Source of the DNA: Gammaproteobacteria bacterium
Lineage (GTDB): Bacteria > Pseudomonadota > Gammaproteobacteria > SZUA-229
Reading direction: 5' to 3'
Length of the DNA stretch: 64,000 nucleotides
Assembly: GCA_029881035.1 (NCBI GenBank)
Contig: JAOUNI010000003.1
Coordinates: forward strand, 1-64,000
Shown here: in pieces, positions 36,226-45,803 of the stretch
Numbering within the stretch: position 1 is the first letter of the stretch
Layout of the letters: the number at the start of each line of letters is the position of its first letter
Made by a program: the position numbers and the translations under genes
Notes under the pieces: model-generated
Told to the model about the DNA's origin: nothing
Databases searched by the model: none
The model's input: the letters and a program-made list of their open reading frames with translations, nothing else

Positions 36226-37905
36226 TTACCGGGCAGTCTGGCTGTCGATTTTTTCCCAGGTATCGCGTAATGTTGCAGTGCGATTGAAAATCAACGCATC
36301 ACTGCGGCTGTCTTTATCCAGTACAAAATATCCGGTACGTTCAAACTGATAGTGCTTGCTGGTGTCAGCATTGGCCAGCGAGGGTTCCAGCTTGCAGTTT
36401 TTCAATACGACCAGTGATTCTGGATTCAGGTGTTCGATGTAGTTTTCGGTGCTACCGGGATTAGGGTGCGTGAACAGGCGGTCGTATGCATTTATTTGCG
36501 CATCCACAGCGTGCTCGGCGGATACCCAGTGGATGGTGCCTTTAACTTTACGGCCATCGGGTGAGGAGCCGCCTTTTGTTTTCGGGTCATAACTGCAAAT
36601 CAATTCAATAATTTCACCTTGCTCGTTTTTCACGACATCGGTGCAGGTGATGTAGTAAGCGTAACGCAGGCGTACTTCACGACCGACTGACAGGCGGAAG
36701 AATTTTTTTGGCGCATCTTCCATAAAATCATCACGTTCAATGTACAGCGTCTTGGTAAAGGTGATGCTGCGCGTGCCCATTTCAGGTTTTTGCGGGTGGT
36801 TCTGTGCTTCCATTTCTTCACTCTGGCCATCGGGGTAGTTTTCGATGGTGACTTTGAGCGGGTTTATTACACCCATGACGCGTAATGCGTGTTCGTTCAG
36901 GTCTTCACGAACGCAGTTTTCCAGTACCGCCATTTCAATTGAGCTGTCTTTTTTGGTGACACCGATGCGATCGCAAAAGTCACGGATCGAGGCAGGAGTG
37001 TAACCTCGACGACGGATACCAGAAATAGTAGTCATACGAGGGTCATCCCAACCGCAGACATGACTTTCATCAACCAGTTGGTGTAATTTGCGTTTGCTGG
37101 TGATGGTGTATTCCAGTTCCAGGCGGGCGAATTCAATTTGCTGCGGATGACAGGGTGCTTTGACTTCATCGAGTACCCAGTCGTAAAGCGGACGGTGATC
37201 AGCAAACTCCAGCGTACACAATGAATGTGTAATGCCTTCGATGGCGTCAGACAGGCAGTGAGTGAAGTCATACATCGGATAAATGACCCAGTTGGTGCCG
37301 GTACGATGATGATGCGTGCGCTTGATGCGGTATAGCGCCGGGTCGCGCATGTTGATGTTGGGGGAGGCCATGTCGATTTTAGCGCGCAGGACGTGCGCGC
37401 CATCGGCAAACTCGCCTTCTTTCATACGCTGGAACAGGCCGAGATTTTCCTCGATGCTGCGATTACGGTATGGACTGTCTTTGCCAGCCTCTTTCAGGGT
37501 GCCACGATATTCACGGATTTCATCAGCGCTCAGGCTATCAACATAAGCTTTGCCTTTGGTGATGAGTTTGACTGCATACATGTATAGGAGGTCAAAATAA
37601 TCTGAAGCATGACGTAATTCATTCCATTCAAAGCCCAGCCATTTTACGTCCTCCTCAATGGAGTGCATGTATTCGACTTCTTCTTTGTCAGGATTGGTAT
37701 CGTCAAATCGAAGATTGCACTTGCCATTGAACTTTTTTGCCATACCGAAGTTCAGGCAAATGGATTTAGCATGGCCGATGTGAAGGTAACCATTGGGTTC
37801 TGGCGGAAAACGGGTTTGTATCGTTTTGTGTTTTCCCGAATCCAGATCATCCTGAATGATATTTTGAATAAAATTGGATGGGGAGGTGTTTTCTTCAGCG
37901 GTCAT
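36226..37905 (-). CDS. glnS: Glutaminyl-tRNA synthetase
   Basis: 559 residues. The HIGH motif is in [17 protein letters not shown], and the KMSKS equivalent in TSKRKLHQL. The catalytic core is followed by two beta-barrel anticodon-binding domains with LNPESLVVL and the C-terminal [13 protein letters not shown]. It charges tRNA-Gln directly, so the cell need not use the GatCAB route for Gln. Monocistronic on the minus strand. Confidence 0.97.
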   Translation of the reverse strand: MTAEENTSPSNFIQNIIQDDLDSGKHKTIQTRFPPEPNGYLHIGHAKSICLNFGMAKKFNGKCNLRFDDTNPDKEEVEYMHSIEEDVKWLGFEWNELRHASDYFDLLYMYAVKLITKGKAYVDSLSADEIREYRGTLKEAGKDSPYRNRSIEENLGLFQRMKEGEFADGAHVLRAKIDMASPNINMRDPALYRIKRTHHHRTGTNWVIYPMYDFTHCLSDAIEGITHSLCTLEFADHRPLYDWVLDEVKAPCHPQQIEFARLELEYTITSKRKLHQLVDESHVCGWDDPRMTTISGIRRRGYTPASIRDFCDRIGVTKKDSSIEMAVLENCVREDLNEHALRVMGVINPLKVTIENYPDGQSEEMEAQNHPQKPEMGTRSITFTKTLYIERDDFMEDAPKKFFRLSVGREVRLRYAYYITCTDVVKNEQGEIIELICSYDPKTKGGSSPDGRKVKGTIHWVSAEHAVDAQINAYDRLFTHPNPGSTENYIEHLNPESLVVLKNCKLEPSLANADTSKHYQFERTGYFVLDKDSRSDALIFNRTATLRDTWEKIDSQTAR

Positions 37906-38091
37906 ATCTATAGTTTCGGTTTATTGCCTAAGTTTGATATTGTGTACGGTGGCGTATTGTACATGCTTATTTTATCTCATGCTGTGTAACTGTACTTGGC
38001 CAGATGTCAGGTTTAAGTGTTTAATGGCCGATATGGATTTGCTTGAGAAAAGTGGTTTTAGAATTTTATTATTTTGGGGCGGTGGTTTTAT

Positions 38092-38895
38092 ATGTCTGAA
38101 GATTTGAGTCTTGAACAAATAAAGCAATGCCTGAATCGTGATTGTGAGTTGGTTTTATTTAAAAAAACAGATTCCACTAATGAGCAGGCGCTGCTAAAAG
38201 TAAAACAGGGTTGCATCTTGCCTCTGGTATGTTTTACTGAGGAACAGACACAAGGACGTGGTCGTCGTGGTAAAGTCTGGGTTTCGCCTCCGGGTAGCAA
38301 TATATATATGAGTCTGGCATGGAAGTTTGAGATGCCAGTTAATAGTCTAGGTTGTTTGTCTTTGGCGATGGGCGTGGCCGTGGCTAGAGTATTAAAGAAT
38401 TTAGGCCTGCAACAAGTAGGTCTTAAATGGCCGAATGATGTGTTGGTTGATGGTAAGAAAATAGCGGGTATTCTTATTGAGACATCGCAGATCACAGACA
38501 AAACAACCACTGCAATTATAGGGATTGGCCTGAATTTCAATTTACCTAAGGGTTCCTCGGACCTGATTGCGCAACCGTGGACAGATATTGTTTCATCAAT
38601 GGGGATGGAATTTCAGCCCGGACGAAATAAGATAGCAGCTTTATTGCTGCAGGAATGCATGAGTATTTGTGACAGTCTTGTGCAGGTCAGGCAGGATTTA
38701 ATGCTGGAGTATCAGCAGTATGATATTTGCCGGCAACAAGCAGTTAATATTTATCTGGATGATGGACGGTTGATGCAGGGTGTGGTTGCCGGTTTTGAAG
38801 AGAATGGTGAGATTCGCATACTGGTTGATGATGAAGAAAGACTGTTTAATAGCGCGGACATAAGTTTGAGAAAGGCGAGCAATGTTAACAATTGA
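38092..38895 (+). CDS. birA: Biotin protein ligase without DNA-binding domain
   Basis: 267 residues from ATG 38092. The ligase core has TDSTNEQALL, the biotinyl-AMP loop GRGRRGKVWVSP, and KWPNDVLVDGKKIAGIL; the small C-terminal SH3-like domain ends near SADISLRK. E. coli BirA has an N-terminal helix-turn-helix of about 60 residues that is absent here; no in-frame upstream extension exists. It should attach biotin to carrier proteins but not repress bio genes. It overlaps coaX by 14 bases, the usual birA-coaX pairing. Confidence 0.93.
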   Translation: MSEDLSLEQIKQCLNRDCELVLFKKTDSTNEQALLKVKQGCILPLVCFTEEQTQGRGRRGKVWVSPPGSNIYMSLAWKFEMPVNSLGCLSLAMGVAVARVLKNLGLQQVGLKWPNDVLVDGKKIAGILIETSQITDKTTTAIIGIGLNFNLPKGSSDLIAQPWTDIVSSMGMEFQPGRNKIAALLLQECMSICDSLVQVRQDLMLEYQQYDICRQQAVNIYLDDGRLMQGVVAGFEENGEIRILVDDEERLFNSADISLRKASNVNN

Positions 38896-39619
38896 TATTG
38901 GAAATAGCAGTGTCAAATGGGGAATATGGCAGGAAGGACAGCTAATTCTGGCCGAAGATAGTTATTATGAGAAAGACTCATTACATGCTACGTTCGACAA
39001 AATTTATTCGGGCGCACCTTATCAGGATACTGTTTGGGTGTCCTGTGTTGCGGGTCAGGATGTCGAACGGGTGCTTGCTGACTGGATTCATAAAGAATGG
39101 TCGATTGAACCGATATTCTTACGAACAACCTCGGAGTTAGGCGGCGTCTACAATATGTATCCGCACCCTGAAGAGCATGGTGTGGATCGATGGGCGGCTT
39201 TGCTGGGCGCTAAAAAATTATATGATATGCCCGTGTGTATTATTGATATAGGCACCGCCATTACGGTTGATTTGATGGATGCTGGAGGTGTTCATCGGGG
39301 TGGTCGTATTATGCCTGGACTGGATATGATGCGAAATTCGTTATTGCAAAATACAGCGGGCATCAAACTGGTTGTTGGTGATTGTCCTGGTTTTGCGATT
39401 AATACGGCTGATGCTGTGACCAGTGGCGTTTTACATATGTTGCAGGCGGGTTTGTTGGAAGTTTGTGAATCGGCCAGAGACCGTCTGGGTGAGAAGATGC
39501 GGGTGATTTTAACGGGTGGTATGGCCGAAAAAATGTTGCCGCTTCTGGATCGGGTTGAAGGTGTTCATCATGAGCCGCATCTGGTTTTATATGGTCTGTA
39601 TTATGCCTCACAACAATAA
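38882..39619 (+). CDS. coaX: Type III pantothenate kinase
   Basis: 245 residues. ASKHA motifs are LTIDIGNSSVKWGIW (phosphate loop), HPEEHGVDRWAALLGA, IDIGTAITVDLMD, and the terminal VILTGGMAEK. It performs the first step of coenzyme A synthesis and is not feedback-inhibited by CoA. It overlaps birA by 14 bases, so translation is coupled. Confidence 0.96.
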   Translation: MLTIDIGNSSVKWGIWQEGQLILAEDSYYEKDSLHATFDKIYSGAPYQDTVWVSCVAGQDVERVLADWIHKEWSIEPIFLRTTSELGGVYNMYPHPEEHGVDRWAALLGAKKLYDMPVCIIDIGTAITVDLMDAGGVHRGGRIMPGLDMMRNSLLQNTAGIKLVVGDCPGFAINTADAVTSGVLHMLQAGLLEVCESARDRLGEKMRVILTGGMAEKMLPLLDRVEGVHHEPHLVLYGLYYASQQ

Positions 39620-39680
39620 GTGTGTTGTTGGGAAGTTTTTTAACTGAAGAAAGCAATAACTTAATTGGAATAGATAAAGT

Positions 39681-40358
39681 ATGCGCTGGTTGTTTTTATT
39701 TGTATTGCTGTTGAATATTGCGTATGTGTCCTGGGAATTAAACCGTCCTGAAGATGTGTTGGAAAAGCCAGTGGTTAACAGGAATGCGCCGAAAATCGTT
39801 TTGTTGAGTGAAATTGGTCAGGAGTCGGTTGCCGCAATATCACCTGATCGTAGCGGAGTAGTGCCTGGTCAGGGTGAAAATACAGGTCTCTCAAAGGGTG
39901 GCGGCTGTTTTACCGTTGGTCCCTTCAGAGATCTGGAGAGGCTAAGAGCAGTAACACGGGGCATAAAGAAATACGTAATTGATGCCTCCTACAGAAGCCA
40001 TGAAGAAAAAGAACCGGCCATGTTTTGGGTGTATCTGAAACCAGTTGAAAGCTATAACAAAGCTAAGGCTTTGAGTGATCAGCTGAAAAACATGAAGGTG
40101 AAGGATTATTTCATTATCAATTCTGGCGAGCAGAACAATGGCATATCACTGGGGCATTTCAGAGAGAAAAATCGTGCTTATGAGCATGCAAAGTACATAT
40201 CAAGTCTAGGTTTTCATCCAGAAGTTAAAGCGTTGTTTAAAGATTATACGATTTACTGGCTAGATTACGAGGTTACCCCGGGCATGAGTATCCCGGGTAG
40301 CGTCCTTGATAAGCACCTGACGAGCAAAAATAATCGTCTGGTTAGGAATTGTTCGTAA
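39681..40358 (+). CDS. SPOR-domain membrane protein
   Basis: 225 residues. An N-terminal membrane helix (MRWLFLFVLLLNIAYVSWEL) is followed by a low-complexity linker and a SPOR-like domain (about 75-195: CFTVGPFRDLERL, FWVYLKPVESYNKAKALSDQL, ISLGHFREKNRAYEHAKYI). SPOR domains bind denuded septal peptidoglycan. It follows coaX by 61 bases and ends just before the tRNA operon promoter. The same birA-coaX-SPOR-tRNA order occurs in other gammaproteobacteria. Precise division role unknown. Confidence 0.88.
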   Translation: MRWLFLFVLLLNIAYVSWELNRPEDVLEKPVVNRNAPKIVLLSEIGQESVAAISPDRSGVVPGQGENTGLSKGGGCFTVGPFRDLERLRAVTRGIKKYVIDASYRSHEEKEPAMFWVYLKPVESYNKAKALSDQLKNMKVKDYFIINSGEQNNGISLGHFREKNRAYEHAKYISSLGFHPEVKALFKDYTIYWLDYEVTPGMSIPGSVLDKHLTSKNNRLVRNCS

Positions 40359-40396
40359 AAAAATCGGAAAAAACTGTATTTATCTCAATATCATCA

Positions 40397-40425
40397 TTGC
40401 TTTAGCACGCCGCTTTCCCTAAAAT
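40397..40425 (+). promoter_or_regulatory. Strong stable-RNA-type promoter of the tRNA-tuf operon
   Basis: TTGCTT (40397-40402), a 17-base spacer and TAAAAT (40420-40425) are followed by a GC-rich discriminator (TGCCCGCC), the mark of stringently controlled tRNA/rRNA promoters. A-rich tracts upstream (from 40357) could act as an UP element. The first tRNA starts 16 bases after the -10. Confidence 0.8.
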
Positions 40426-40441
40426 TGCCCGCCTGTAAAAC

Positions 40442-40517
40442 GCCGGTGTAGCTCAGTTGGTAGAGCGCCTCACTTGTAATGAGGATGTCGTGGGTTCAAC
40501 TCCTGTCACCGGCTCCA
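40442..40517 (+). tRNA. tRNA-Thr (anticodon TGT)
   Basis: 76 bases, cloverleaf with acceptor GCCGGTG/CACCGGC, D-arm GCTCAGTTGGTAGAGC, anticodon loop CTTGTAA and encoded CCA. The T stem has several G-U pairs but the arm is complete. First of four tRNAs in the order Thr-Tyr-Gly-Thr, the same as E. coli thrU-tyrU-glyT-thrT upstream of tufB. Confidence 0.96.
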
Positions 40518-40592
40518 GTTTTTTTATCAGCGGTAACGTGCGTTACGGTTGACAGTTGCGTTGCGCTCAAGCAATATACGCGGCTTGATTTT

Positions 40593-40677
40593 GGAGGGGT
40601 TCCCGAGCGGCCAAAGGGGGCAGATTGTAAATCTGCTGGTTCTACCTTCGGAGGTTCGAATCCTCCCCCCTCCACCA
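40593..40677 (+). tRNA. tRNA-Tyr (anticodon GTA)
   Basis: 85 bases with the long variable arm of class II tRNAs. Acceptor GGAGGGG/CCCCTCC, anticodon loop TTGTAAA, encoded CCA. Second tRNA of the cluster. Confidence 0.97.
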
Positions 40678-40714
40678 TTGTTGACTGAGTACAGGCTGGA
40701 GGCGTAGCCAGATT

Positions 40715-40788
40715 GCGGGTGTAGTTCAATGGTAGAACTTCAGCCTTCCAAGCTGAATACGTGGGTTCGATTCCCATCACCCGCTCCA
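40715..40788 (+). tRNA. tRNA-Gly (anticodon TCC)
   Basis: 74 bases. Acceptor GCGGGTG/CACCCGC, anticodon loop CTTCCAA, encoded CCA. Third tRNA of the cluster. Confidence 0.97.
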
Positions 40789-40813
40789 TAAATTGTAGAG
40801 CGCGAAGGGTTTT

Positions 40814-40889
<76 letters not shown>

Positions 40890-40950
40890 TTTTATTTTTT
40901 ATAACATTTAATTTAATTGTAACAATTGAGATCCAGGGGAGGCATTACAG

Positions 40951-42141
40951 ATGTCTAAACAAAAATTCGAAAGAACCAAGCCGCATGTAAACGTTGGCAC
41001 CATTGGCCACGTAGACCATGGTAAAACCACATTGACAGCCGCCCTGACAAAAGTAATGGCCGAACTCCAGGGTGGAGAAGTTAAAGCCTTTGATCAGATT
41101 GACAATGCGCCAGAAGAAAAAGCACGTGGTATCACCATCTCTACCTCACACGTAGAATACGAAAGCCCGAACCGTCACTACGCGCACGTAGACTGCCCAG
41201 GCCATGCTGACTACGTTAAAAACATGATTACCGGTGCGGCCCAGATGGACGGCGCAATTCTGGTATGTTCAGCGGCAGACGGCCCGATGCCACAAACCCG
41301 TGAGCACATCCTGCTGTCGCGTCAGGTAGGCGTACCCTATATCCTGGTTTACATGAACAAAGCGGACATGGTTGATGACGCCGAGTTGCTAGAACTGGTT
41401 GAAATGGAAATTCGTGAATTATTAGACATGTACGACTTCCCGGGTGATGACACTCCAATCATCACCGGTTCAGCGCTTAAGGCACTGGAAGGCGATACCT
41501 CAGAAATTGGCGTGCCTTCAATTGTAAAACTGGTTCAGGCCATGGATGACTACATTCCAGAGCCAGAACGTGCGGTTGATCAGCCCTTCCTGATGCCTGT
41601 TGAGGACGTCTTCTCCATCTCAGGTCGAGGCACCGTAATTACCGGTCGTGTTGAGCGTGGTGTGATCAACGTTGGTGAAGAAATTCAAATTGTTGGTATT
41701 CGTGAGACCCAGACCAGCGTCGTGACCGGTGTGGAAATGTTCCGCAAACTGCTGGATCAAGGCCAGGCGGGTGATAACGTAGGTTTGTTGCTACGTGGTC
41801 TGAAACGTGATGATGTTGAACGCGGTCAGGTTTGTTGCAAACCTAACAGCGTAAAGCCGCACACCAAGTTCGAATGTGAAGTATACGTACTGAGCAAAAA
41901 TGAAGGTGGTCGTCATACACCATTCTTTAACAACTACCGTCCACAGTTTTATTTCCGTACGACTGACGTGACCGGCGCCTGTGATCTACCTGAAGGCGTA
42001 GAAATGGTCATGCCTGGTGATAACGTGAAAATGACCGTGACCTTGATCAACCCAATTGCGATGGAAGAAGGCTTACGCTTTGCGATTCGTGAGGGTGGCC
42101 GCACCGTAGGTGCTGGCGTTGTATCTAAAATTATTGAGTAA
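40951..42141 (+). CDS. tuf: Elongation factor Tu, copy 1
   Basis: 396 residues. GTPase motifs are [19 protein letters not shown] and NKADMVDD; the two C-terminal beta barrels are complete. It brings aminoacyl-tRNA to the ribosome. GGGGAGG lies about 10 bases before ATG. It appears to match the copy at 57502 base for base over the whole gene, while the flanks differ at once. It sits behind four tRNA genes, as does E. coli tufB. Confidence 0.99.
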   Translation: MSKQKFERTKPHVNVGTIGHVDHGKTTLTAALTKVMAELQGGEVKAFDQIDNAPEEKARGITISTSHVEYESPNRHYAHVDCPGHADYVKNMITGAAQMDGAILVCSAADGPMPQTREHILLSRQVGVPYILVYMNKADMVDDAELLELVEMEIRELLDMYDFPGDDTPIITGSALKALEGDTSEIGVPSIVKLVQAMDDYIPEPERAVDQPFLMPVEDVFSISGRGTVITGRVERGVINVGEEIQIVGIRETQTSVVTGVEMFRKLLDQGQAGDNVGLLLRGLKRDDVERGQVCCKPNSVKPHTKFECEVYVLSKNEGGRHTPFFNNYRPQFYFRTTDVTGACDLPEGVEMVMPGDNVKMTVTLINPIAMEEGLRFAIREGGRTVGAGVVSKIIE

Positions 42142-42172
42142 TCAGTCGTTTTAGATTGTAAAAAGTGATGTG

Positions 42173-42202
42173 CGGGAGGTAATGTTTTTACATTTCCTCC
42201 CG
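42173..42202 (+). other. Stable hairpin between tuf and tRNA-Trp
   Basis: CGGGAGGTAATGT (42173-42185) pairs with ACATTTCCTCCCG (42190-42202) with one T-T mismatch and a TTTT loop. No T run follows, so it is unlikely to be a simple terminator; a processing or attenuation signal ahead of tRNA-Trp is more likely. Confidence 0.6.
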
Positions 42203-42212
42203 TGCGCAATTT

Positions 42213-42288
42213 AGGCCAGTGGCTCAATTGGTAGAGTAGCGGTCTCCAAAACCGCGGGTTGGGGGTTCGAGTCCCTCCTGGCCTGCCA
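42213..42288 (+). tRNA. tRNA-Trp (anticodon CCA)
   Basis: 76 bases. Acceptor AGGCCAG/CTGGCCT, anticodon loop CTCCAAA, encoded CCA. It lies between tuf and secE, the classical gammaproteobacterial position. Confidence 0.97.
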
Positions 42289-42310
42289 ACATTAAACGGA
42301 TAATGAGCAG

Positions 42311-42688
42311 ATGGTCGCAAAGACCGAAATAGAAGTTACTAATAAGTTAGATACAGTAAAACTGTTGCTATCAATTACGTTGTTGGTGGCAGGTATTGCT
42401 GGTTTCTATTATTACGAGGCTGAGGGCTTGATTTATCGAGTGCTCGGTTTGCTTGTGTTTGTGCTTATTGCGCTAGGTATGGTTTACACAACGCACCTTG
42501 GTCAGTCGATTGTCGGCTTTGGTCGTGAGTCGCGCGCTGAAGTACGTAAAGTGGTCTGGCCAACGCGTCAGGAAACAATACAAACAACGATGATGGTGAT
42601 TGTGGCTGTGATCGTATTAGGTATTTTTCTTTGGTTTGTCGATATGATGTTGGTTAATGCTGTGCAGTATCTAACCGGGCGAGGGTAA
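42311..42688 (+). CDS. secE: Preprotein translocase subunit SecE
   Basis: 125 residues with three predicted membrane helices, as in the E. coli long form. The conserved amphipathic helix EVRKVVWPTRQET precedes the last helix. It clamps SecY in the translocon. It is 22 bases after tRNA-Trp and 6 bases before nusG. Confidence 0.96.
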   Translation: MVAKTEIEVTNKLDTVKLLLSITLLVAGIAGFYYYEAEGLIYRVLGLLVFVLIALGMVYTTHLGQSIVGFGRESRAEVRKVVWPTRQETIQTTMMVIVAVIVLGIFLWFVDMMLVNAVQYLTGRG

Positions 42689-42694
42689 TAAACG

Positions 42695-43228
42695 GTGGCT
42701 AAACAGTGGTACGTAGTGCATGCATATTCAAACTTTGAAGGCAAAGTAAAAGCTTCGATAGAAGAGCATGTCAAGTTGGCTGGCATGGAAGATAAGTTCG
42801 GCCAGATTCTGATTCCAACCGAAGAAGTGGTTGAAATTAGAGATGGTGCAAAGCGTCGCTCGGAACGTAAATTTTTTCCTGGTTACGTTCTGGTTGAAAT
42901 GGAAATGACCGACGAGACCTGGCATCTGATTAAAGATGTGCCCAAGGTGATGGGCTTTATTGGTGGCACTAAGGATAAGCCTGCGCCGATTACGGAAAAA
43001 GAAGCCATGGCGATTATTGGTGCAATTCAGGAAGGGGTTGAGAAACCTAAACCTAAAGTGTTGTACCAGCCAGGTGAGGTGGTCCGTGTTACCGAAGGGC
43101 CGTTTAATGATTTTAACGGTGTGGTCGAGGAAGTTGATTACGCGCGTAACCGTTTGAAAGTAGCGGTATTGATATTTGGTCGTTCTACACCGGTCGAGCT
43201 TGAGTTTGGGCAGGTAGAGAAAGGCTAG
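42695..43228 (+). CDS. nusG: Transcription elongation/antitermination factor NusG
   Basis: 177 residues, GTG start. The NGN domain starts [15 protein letters not shown] and contains [10 protein letters not shown]; the C-terminal KOW domain has [19 protein letters not shown]. It increases RNA polymerase processivity and couples to Rho or ribosomal S10. Co-transcribed with secE. Confidence 0.97.
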   Translation: MAKQWYVVHAYSNFEGKVKASIEEHVKLAGMEDKFGQILIPTEEVVEIRDGAKRRSERKFFPGYVLVEMEMTDETWHLIKDVPKVMGFIGGTKDKPAPITEKEAMAIIGAIQEGVEKPKPKVLYQPGEVVRVTEGPFNDFNGVVEEVDYARNRLKVAVLIFGRSTPVELEFGQVEKG

Positions 43229-43289
43229 TTTTATAACTTGTCGGGGAGCCTTGACGTAAGAGCAGGGCGTTAGGACCCGGGAGAAAATT

Positions 43290-43724
43290 ATGGCGAAGAA
43301 AGTAGTTGCTTATATAAAGCTGCAGGTTCCTGCAGGTAGTGCGAATCCAAGTCCACCCGTTGGGCCGGCGTTAGGTCAGCGCGGCGTTAACATTATGGAG
43401 TTTTGTAAGGCGTTTAACGCAAAAACTCAAAATCTTGAAAAAGACTTGCCGATTCCTGTTGTTATCACAGTTTATGCTGATAAAAGTTTCACTTTTATCA
43501 CTAAGACACCGCCAGCCTCAATTCTGTTGAAAAAGGCGATTGGAGTTAAAAGCGGCAGCGCCGAACCTCACGTTAAGAAAGTGGGCAAAGTAACGCGTGC
43601 GCAGCTTGAAGAAATTGCAAATACCAAGATGGAAGATTTGACTGCAGCTGATATGAATGCCGCAGTGCGTACTATCGCTGGAACTGCTCGCAGTATGGGT
43701 ATCGACGTTGAGGGTGTTGAATAA
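43290..43724 (+). CDS. rplK: 50S ribosomal protein L11
   Basis: 144 residues. Starts with the conserved [22 protein letters not shown] and ends with the rRNA-binding domain [12 protein letters not shown]. It forms the GTPase-associated centre and is needed for stringent-factor activation. Its stop overlaps the rplA ATG by one base. Confidence 0.98.
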   Translation: MAKKVVAYIKLQVPAGSANPSPPVGPALGQRGVNIMEFCKAFNAKTQNLEKDLPIPVVITVYADKSFTFITKTPPASILLKKAIGVKSGSAEPHVKKVGKVTRAQLEEIANTKMEDLTAADMNAAVRTIAGTARSMGIDVEGVE

Positions 43725-44416
43725 TGGCTAAGTTAACAAAACGTTTGAAAGCTATTCGCGAGAAGGTTGATCGCAATAAACACTATCCGATTGAAGAAGC
43801 ATTGGCGCTTTTGAAGGATCTTTCATCAGTAAAATTCAATGAATCAGTTGATGTTGCTGTCAATCTTGGTGTTGATCCAAAGAAAAGTGACCAGGTGGTT
43901 CGTGGTGCTACCGTCTTACCAAATGGTACAGGTAAAGAAGTTCGCGTAGCTGTGTTTACAGATGGCGAAAATGCCAAGGCTGCCTTGGCTGCTGGTGCTG
44001 ATTTAGTGGGCATGGATGATCTTGCTGATGCGGTTAAGAAGGGCGAGATGAATTTTGATGTGGTTATTGCCTCGCCAGATGCGATGCGTGTTGTAGGTCA
44101 GTTGGGTCAGATTCTTGGCCCTCGTGGCCTGATGCCAAACCCTAAAGTGGGTACTGTAACGCCTGATGTGGCAACGGCTGTTAAGAATGCCAAGTCTGGT
44201 CAGGTTCGCTACCGCGTTGACAAAGCCGGTATTATTCACTGTTCCGTGGGTACGGTTAAGTTTGACGTGGCTGCGCTTAAAGAAAACATTGAAGGCCTGA
44301 TCGCTGCGCTGCAAAAGTCCAAGCCGACTGCTGCCAAAGGTGTTTACGTGCGTCAGGTTTGTGTTTCTACAACGATGGGCCCAGGCCTGGTCGTTGATCA
44401 GTCTAGTCTGTCTTAG
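43724..44416 (+). CDS. rplA: 50S ribosomal protein L1
   Basis: 230 residues, full length; conserved [15 protein letters not shown] and [15 protein letters not shown] are present. It binds 23S rRNA at the mobile L1 stalk and, in E. coli, represses the rplKA mRNA. Start overlaps the rplK stop by one base. Confidence 0.98.
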   Translation: MAKLTKRLKAIREKVDRNKHYPIEEALALLKDLSSVKFNESVDVAVNLGVDPKKSDQVVRGATVLPNGTGKEVRVAVFTDGENAKAALAAGADLVGMDDLADAVKKGEMNFDVVIASPDAMRVVGQLGQILGPRGLMPNPKVGTVTPDVATAVKNAKSGQVRYRVDKAGIIHCSVGTVKFDVAALKENIEGLIAALQKSKPTAAKGVYVRQVCVSTTMGPGLVVDQSSLS

Positions 44417-44509
44417 TCTGATTGGCTCATTTATATATTGAATGGGTGTAAAAGATTTGAAGTGTGAGTGATTCATTCATTCTTCGATAATTTGACAGCC
44501 GAGTAATCG

Positions 44510-44692
44510 GTGTCGTCAAAGACCGTAGGTGCGGCTCTTTGGAGTTGCTTAATTTCCTACGCAGATGGTGAAACCTTGTGTTGTTTTACAAGGTGCATCG
44601 TAGGTGGGTCATGTAATTATGTGGCCTTTGTACTTGGCTGAATTGATTTTTGAGTTTCAGGGATCAGTTCATGCTTAATTGGGAGAGCTAAA
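44510..44692 (+). ncRNA. rplJ (L10) leader, autoregulatory mRNA element
   Basis: A 276-base gap precedes rplJ. Its core folds as an outer stem CCTACG (44556-44561)/CGTAGG (44599-44604) enclosing an inner stem ACCTTGT (44573-44579)/ACAAGGT (44588-44594), with the conserved GATGGTGAAACC junction. This matches the L10 leader that binds L10-(L12)4 to repress rplJL translation. The exact 5' end is not visible; a promoter between rplA and this leader is not clear. Confidence 0.8.
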
Positions 44693-45217
44693 GTGGCACT
44701 AAATCTTGAAGATAAGAAAAGTATTGTCGCTGAGGTGTCTGCGATTGCTGCCAACGCGCATTCGGCTATTGCTGCTGAATACCGCGGTCTAAGCGTAGGT
44801 GAAATGACTGAATTACGTGTAAAAGCGCGTAATGAAGGTGTTTACCTGCGCGTGGTCAAAAATTCTTTGACCAAGCGTGCAGTTGAGGGTACTGAATTTG
44901 CTTGTATGCAGGATTCACTGGTAGGGCCATTATTGATGGCTTTTTCGCAGGAAGATCCTGGTGCAGCTGCTCGACTTGTTAGTGAGTTTACGAAAACTCA
45001 TGACAAGTTAATCACTAAGGTGATTGCGATTGGTGGTGAGTTATTGCCAATCGAGCAGCTCGAACGTCTGTCTAAATTACCAAACCGTAATCAGGCTATT
45101 GCTCTGCTTATGGCTGTGATGAAAGCGCCGATCGAGAAATTTGTACGTACACTCAACGAGCCACACGCGAAATTTGTTCGTACCGTGGCCGCTGTTCGCG
45201 ATCAGAAACAAGGCTGA
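44693..45217 (+). CDS. rplJ: 50S ribosomal protein L10
   Basis: 174 residues, GTG start. The N-terminal rRNA-binding domain has AAEYRGLSVGEMTELR and LRVVKNSLTKRAVEGT; the C-terminal helix that holds L7/L12 dimers is present. The leader upstream carries its own binding structure. Followed by rplL after 63 bases. Confidence 0.98.
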   Translation: MALNLEDKKSIVAEVSAIAANAHSAIAAEYRGLSVGEMTELRVKARNEGVYLRVVKNSLTKRAVEGTEFACMQDSLVGPLLMAFSQEDPGAAARLVSEFTKTHDKLITKVIAIGGELLPIEQLERLSKLPNRNQAIALLMAVMKAPIEKFVRTLNEPHAKFVRTVAAVRDQKQG

Positions 45218-45280
45218 TCAACAAGGCAAGCGTAGTAACCAACGCTACTTAAGTAATTTAATTTAATCCGGAGAAAAGTA

Positions 45281-45658
45281 ATGGCTGTTTCTAAAGATGA
45301 TATTCTGGAAACTATTTCCAATATGTCCGTTATGGAAGTTGTTGATTTGATTTCTGCAATGGAAGAAAAATTTGGCGTATCTGCTGCGGCTGCAGTAGCT
45401 GCTGCACCAGTTGCTGCTGGTGCTGCTGCTGGCGCTGCTGAAGAAAAGGACGATTTCAACGTTGTTCTAGCTAGCATGGGTGATAATAAAGTGGCTGTGA
45501 TTAAAGCAGTTCGCGCTATTACCGGCCAGGGCCTGAAAGAAGCTAAGGATACTGTTGAAGGTGCACCTGCAACAATTAAAGAAGGTGTAAATAAAGCCGA
45601 AGCTGAAGAAATCAAGAAGCAACTTGAAGAAGCTGGCGCAACTGTCGAACTTAAATAG
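45281..45658 (+). CDS. rplL: 50S ribosomal protein L7/L12
   Basis: 125 residues. An N-terminal dimerisation domain, an Ala-rich hinge (about 37-55) and the C-terminal factor-binding domain with [13 protein letters not shown]. Present in multiple copies on the stalk, it recruits translation GTPases. Confidence 0.98.
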   Translation: MAVSKDDILETISNMSVMEVVDLISAMEEKFGVSAAAAVAAAPVAAGAAAGAAEEKDDFNVVLASMGDNKVAVIKAVRAITGQGLKEAKDTVEGAPATIKEGVNKAEAEEIKKQLEEAGATVELK

Positions 45659-45690
45659 ACAGCACGCTGGTCACTGGCTTCAGCGACAGG

Positions 45691-45744
45691 ACAGGCTGGT
45701 AGCAATTATTTAAAAAATAATTGGCTACCGGCCTTTTCCTGTTT
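45691..45744 (+). terminator. Attenuator between rplL and rpoB
   Basis: GGCTGGTAGC-AATTATTT (45694-45711) pairs with AAATAATTGGCTACCGGCC (about 45715-45733) with one bulge, and is followed by TTTTCCTGTTT. It looks like an intrinsic terminator inside the operon, the position of the known E. coli rplL-rpoB attenuator that lowers polymerase expression relative to L7/L12. Confidence 0.8.
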
Positions 45745-45803
45745 CCAGTTTTTAAAAAAGCTGAATTTTACGGCAATAATCGACACGTTATAGAGGATTA
45801 CTG

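Noticed and set aside
40479..40688. Open frame of 69 codons running through tRNA-Thr and tRNA-Tyr
   Set aside because: Its residues (VPERPKGADCKSAG) are simply tRNA-Tyr read as protein, a well-known spurious product. The reverse frame 40496-40840 is likewise the translation of tRNA genes.
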